DNA of 12,872 nt, from NCBI GenBank assembly GCA_937895315.1, contig CALAWM010000102.1:1-12872 (forward strand). Direction: 5' to 3'. The notes below the pieces were generated by a model that did not search any database, was not told the DNA's origin, and saw only the letters and a program-made list of their open reading frames with translations. Shown here piece after piece: positions 11,785-12,872 of the stretch. Source of the stretch: an uncultured Caryophanales bacterium. GTDB lineage: Bacteria; Bacillota_I; Bacilli_A; RFN20; CAG-826. Within the stretch, counting starts at the first letter, position 1, and each line of letters begins with the position of its first letter. The translations under genes and the position numbers were made by a program.

Positions 11785-12872
11785 ATGTTAGAACTCCGTA
11801 ATCTTAGTCGTTATTATAAACAAAAGAAAGGACCGACTGTTAAGGCACTTGACGGCATTAATTTAACGATTAATGAACGGGGCATGATTTTCGTACTAGG
11901 AAAGTCAGGCAGCGGCAAATCAACTTTATTAAATGTCATCGGCGGGCTTGATAAATATACGGATGGTGATTTACTAATAAAAGGCAAATCAACTTCTACT
12001 TTCACGCAAAGTGAATTTGATAGTTATCGAAATACAATGGTTGGTTTTATCTTCCAAGAATATAATATCCTCGACGAATTCACGGTCGGGCAAAATATTG
12101 GGATCGCCCTTGAACTTCAAGGTAAAAAAGCGACAAGCGAAGCCATTAATGAAATATTAGATGTCTTAGATATGACAGGATACGCCGGACGAAAACCTAA
12201 TACTTTATCGGGTGGGCAAAAACAAAGAGTCGCAATTGCCCGAGCCCTTGTCAAAAACCCAGAAATAATTATGGCTGACGAACCAACTGGAGCATTAGAT
12301 AGTGCCACCGGAAAACAACTTTTTGAAACATTAAAAAAACTTTCAAAAGAAAAACTAGTTATTGTTGTAACCCATGACCATGAATTTGCTGAAATGTATG
12401 GCGACCGGATTATCGAATTTAGTGACGGAAAAATTATCCGCGATGTCTCAAAAATAGCAGGTGAAGAAAACGCTTTGGATAAAGAATTCAGCCCCGAAGG
12501 TATCACTTTTAAGGCTGGCTACCAATTAACGGATGAAGACGTCAAAGAAATTAACCGCTTTTTGGCAAATAACCGTGACAAAACGCTGGTAAAAATCCTG
12601 AATGATGAATATTCATTTAAAGACACGCCGTCCCTTAAAAGTTACCCTGATACTGATAAATTAGATTTAATTAAATCAAAATTACCCTTCAAATCCGCCC
12701 TGAAAATGGGGGCAAGTGCTTTAAAACATAAAACATTTCGGTTGGTACTTTCCATTATTTTGGCGGCGACCGCCTTTACGATGTTTGGGGTAACCGATAC
12801 AATCGCAAGTTTTAAAGAGAAAAATACAGCGCTTTCAACTATGCTTAAGGTCGGAACAGAAACATCGGTTGT
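11785..12872 (+). CDS. MacB-like ABC transporter, ATPase fused to permease (3' truncated by window edge)
   Basis: The frame is open from the ATG to the window end, 362 codons. The ATPase domain is complete: Walker A G-K-S-G-S-G-K-S-T at 39-47, Q-loop Gln91, signature L-S-G-G-Q at 141-145, Walker B I-I-M-A-D-E-P-T at 161-168 with Glu166, and His197. A hydrophilic linker of about 80-90 residues leads to a first membrane helix near 313-333, F-R-L-V-L-S-I-I-L onward. ATPase followed in the same chain by an FtsX/MacB-type permease is usual for exporters or mechanotransmission transporters acting on peptides, lipids or lipoproteins; the cargo is unknown. A strong AAGGAGA site lies 7 nt before the ATG. 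It follows the extended-SDR gene by 10 bp with no promoter between. Confidence 0.88.
   Translation, partial: MLELRNLSRYYKQKKGPTVKALDGINLTINERGMIFVLGKSGSGKSTLLNVIGGLDKYTDGDLLIKGKSTSTFTQSEFDSYRNTMVGFIFQEYNILDEFTVGQNIGIALELQGKKATSEAINEILDVLDMTGYAGRKPNTLSGGQKQRVAIARALVKNPEIIMADEPTGALDSATGKQLFETLKKLSKEKLVIVVTHDHEFAEMYGDRIIEFSDGKIIRDVSKIAGEENALDKEFSPEGITFKAGYQLTDEDVKEINRFLANNRDKTLVKILNDEYSFKDTPSLKSYPDTDKLDLIKSKLPFKSALKMGASALKHKTFRLVLSIILAATAFTMFGVTDTIASFKEKNTALSTMLKVGTETSV

Noticed and set aside
12117..12506. 129-residue minus-strand frame
   Set aside because: It lies opposite the intact ABC ATPase domain with all motifs present; serine-rich content is typical of an antisense shadow.

Overview
The window reads as a chromosomal segment of a low-GC Firmicutes/Mollicutes-type bacterium (Bacilli, Erysipelotrichia or an Acholeplasma/Izemoplasma-like lineage; no marker here decides between them). 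The evidence is gene content (RNase J, Spx, a YjbK-type CYTH protein, a PgcA-type phosphosugar mutase, a small membrane-anchored EIIB-like protein), AGGAGG-like ribosome binding sites, sigma-A-type promoters, and stop codons that are almost all TAA (12 TAA, 2 TAG, no TGA among the 14 intact ends). Tryptophan is written TGG, so there is no sign that TGA is reassigned.

Layout. Bases 1-1007 (+) hold the 3' end of an RNase J gene followed after 1 bp by maf. Bases 987-2130 (-) hold an NAD kinase gene followed by a frameshifted EIIB-like gene that runs into the 3' end of maf. Bases 2186-2767 (+) encode a CYTH protein, convergent with spx (2782-3216, -). Bases 3357-5143 (+) hold trpS and a Cof-type HAD phosphatase, convergent with and overlapping an rlu-pgcA operon (7750-5136, -). 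Bases 7817-8766 (+) hold a YwaF/TMEM164-like membrane protein, a tRNA-Ser(GGA) and its terminator. Bases 8767-9843 (+) hold a lone HTH-Fic gene behind a promoter with repeated operator-like motifs. Bases 9862-12872 (+) hold a classical SDR, an atypical extended SDR and the 5' two thirds or less of a MacB-like ABC ATPase-permease gene cut by the window edge.

How it fits together. Most genes are housekeeping: RNA decay and processing (RNase J, pseudouridine synthase), nucleotide and cofactor metabolism (Maf, NAD kinase), Trp-tRNA charging, sugar-phosphate metabolism (phosphosugar mutase, HAD phosphatase) and thiol-stress transcription control (Spx). The co-occurrence of trpS, spx, a yjbK-like CYTH gene, NAD kinase and an RluD-type gene recalls the B. 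subtilis trpS-spx-yjbK-nadF-yjbO region, rearranged. The accessory-looking part is the HTH-Fic gene directly behind the tRNA-Ser, whose arginine codons differ from its neighbours.

Two architectural themes stand out. At all three convergent junctions the intrinsic terminator of one gene lies inside the coding sequence of the opposing gene. And nearly every recognisable promoter sits so close to its gene that the predicted 5' leader is 20 nt or less, with three genes (rlu, SDR, extended SDR) predicted to make leaderless mRNA.
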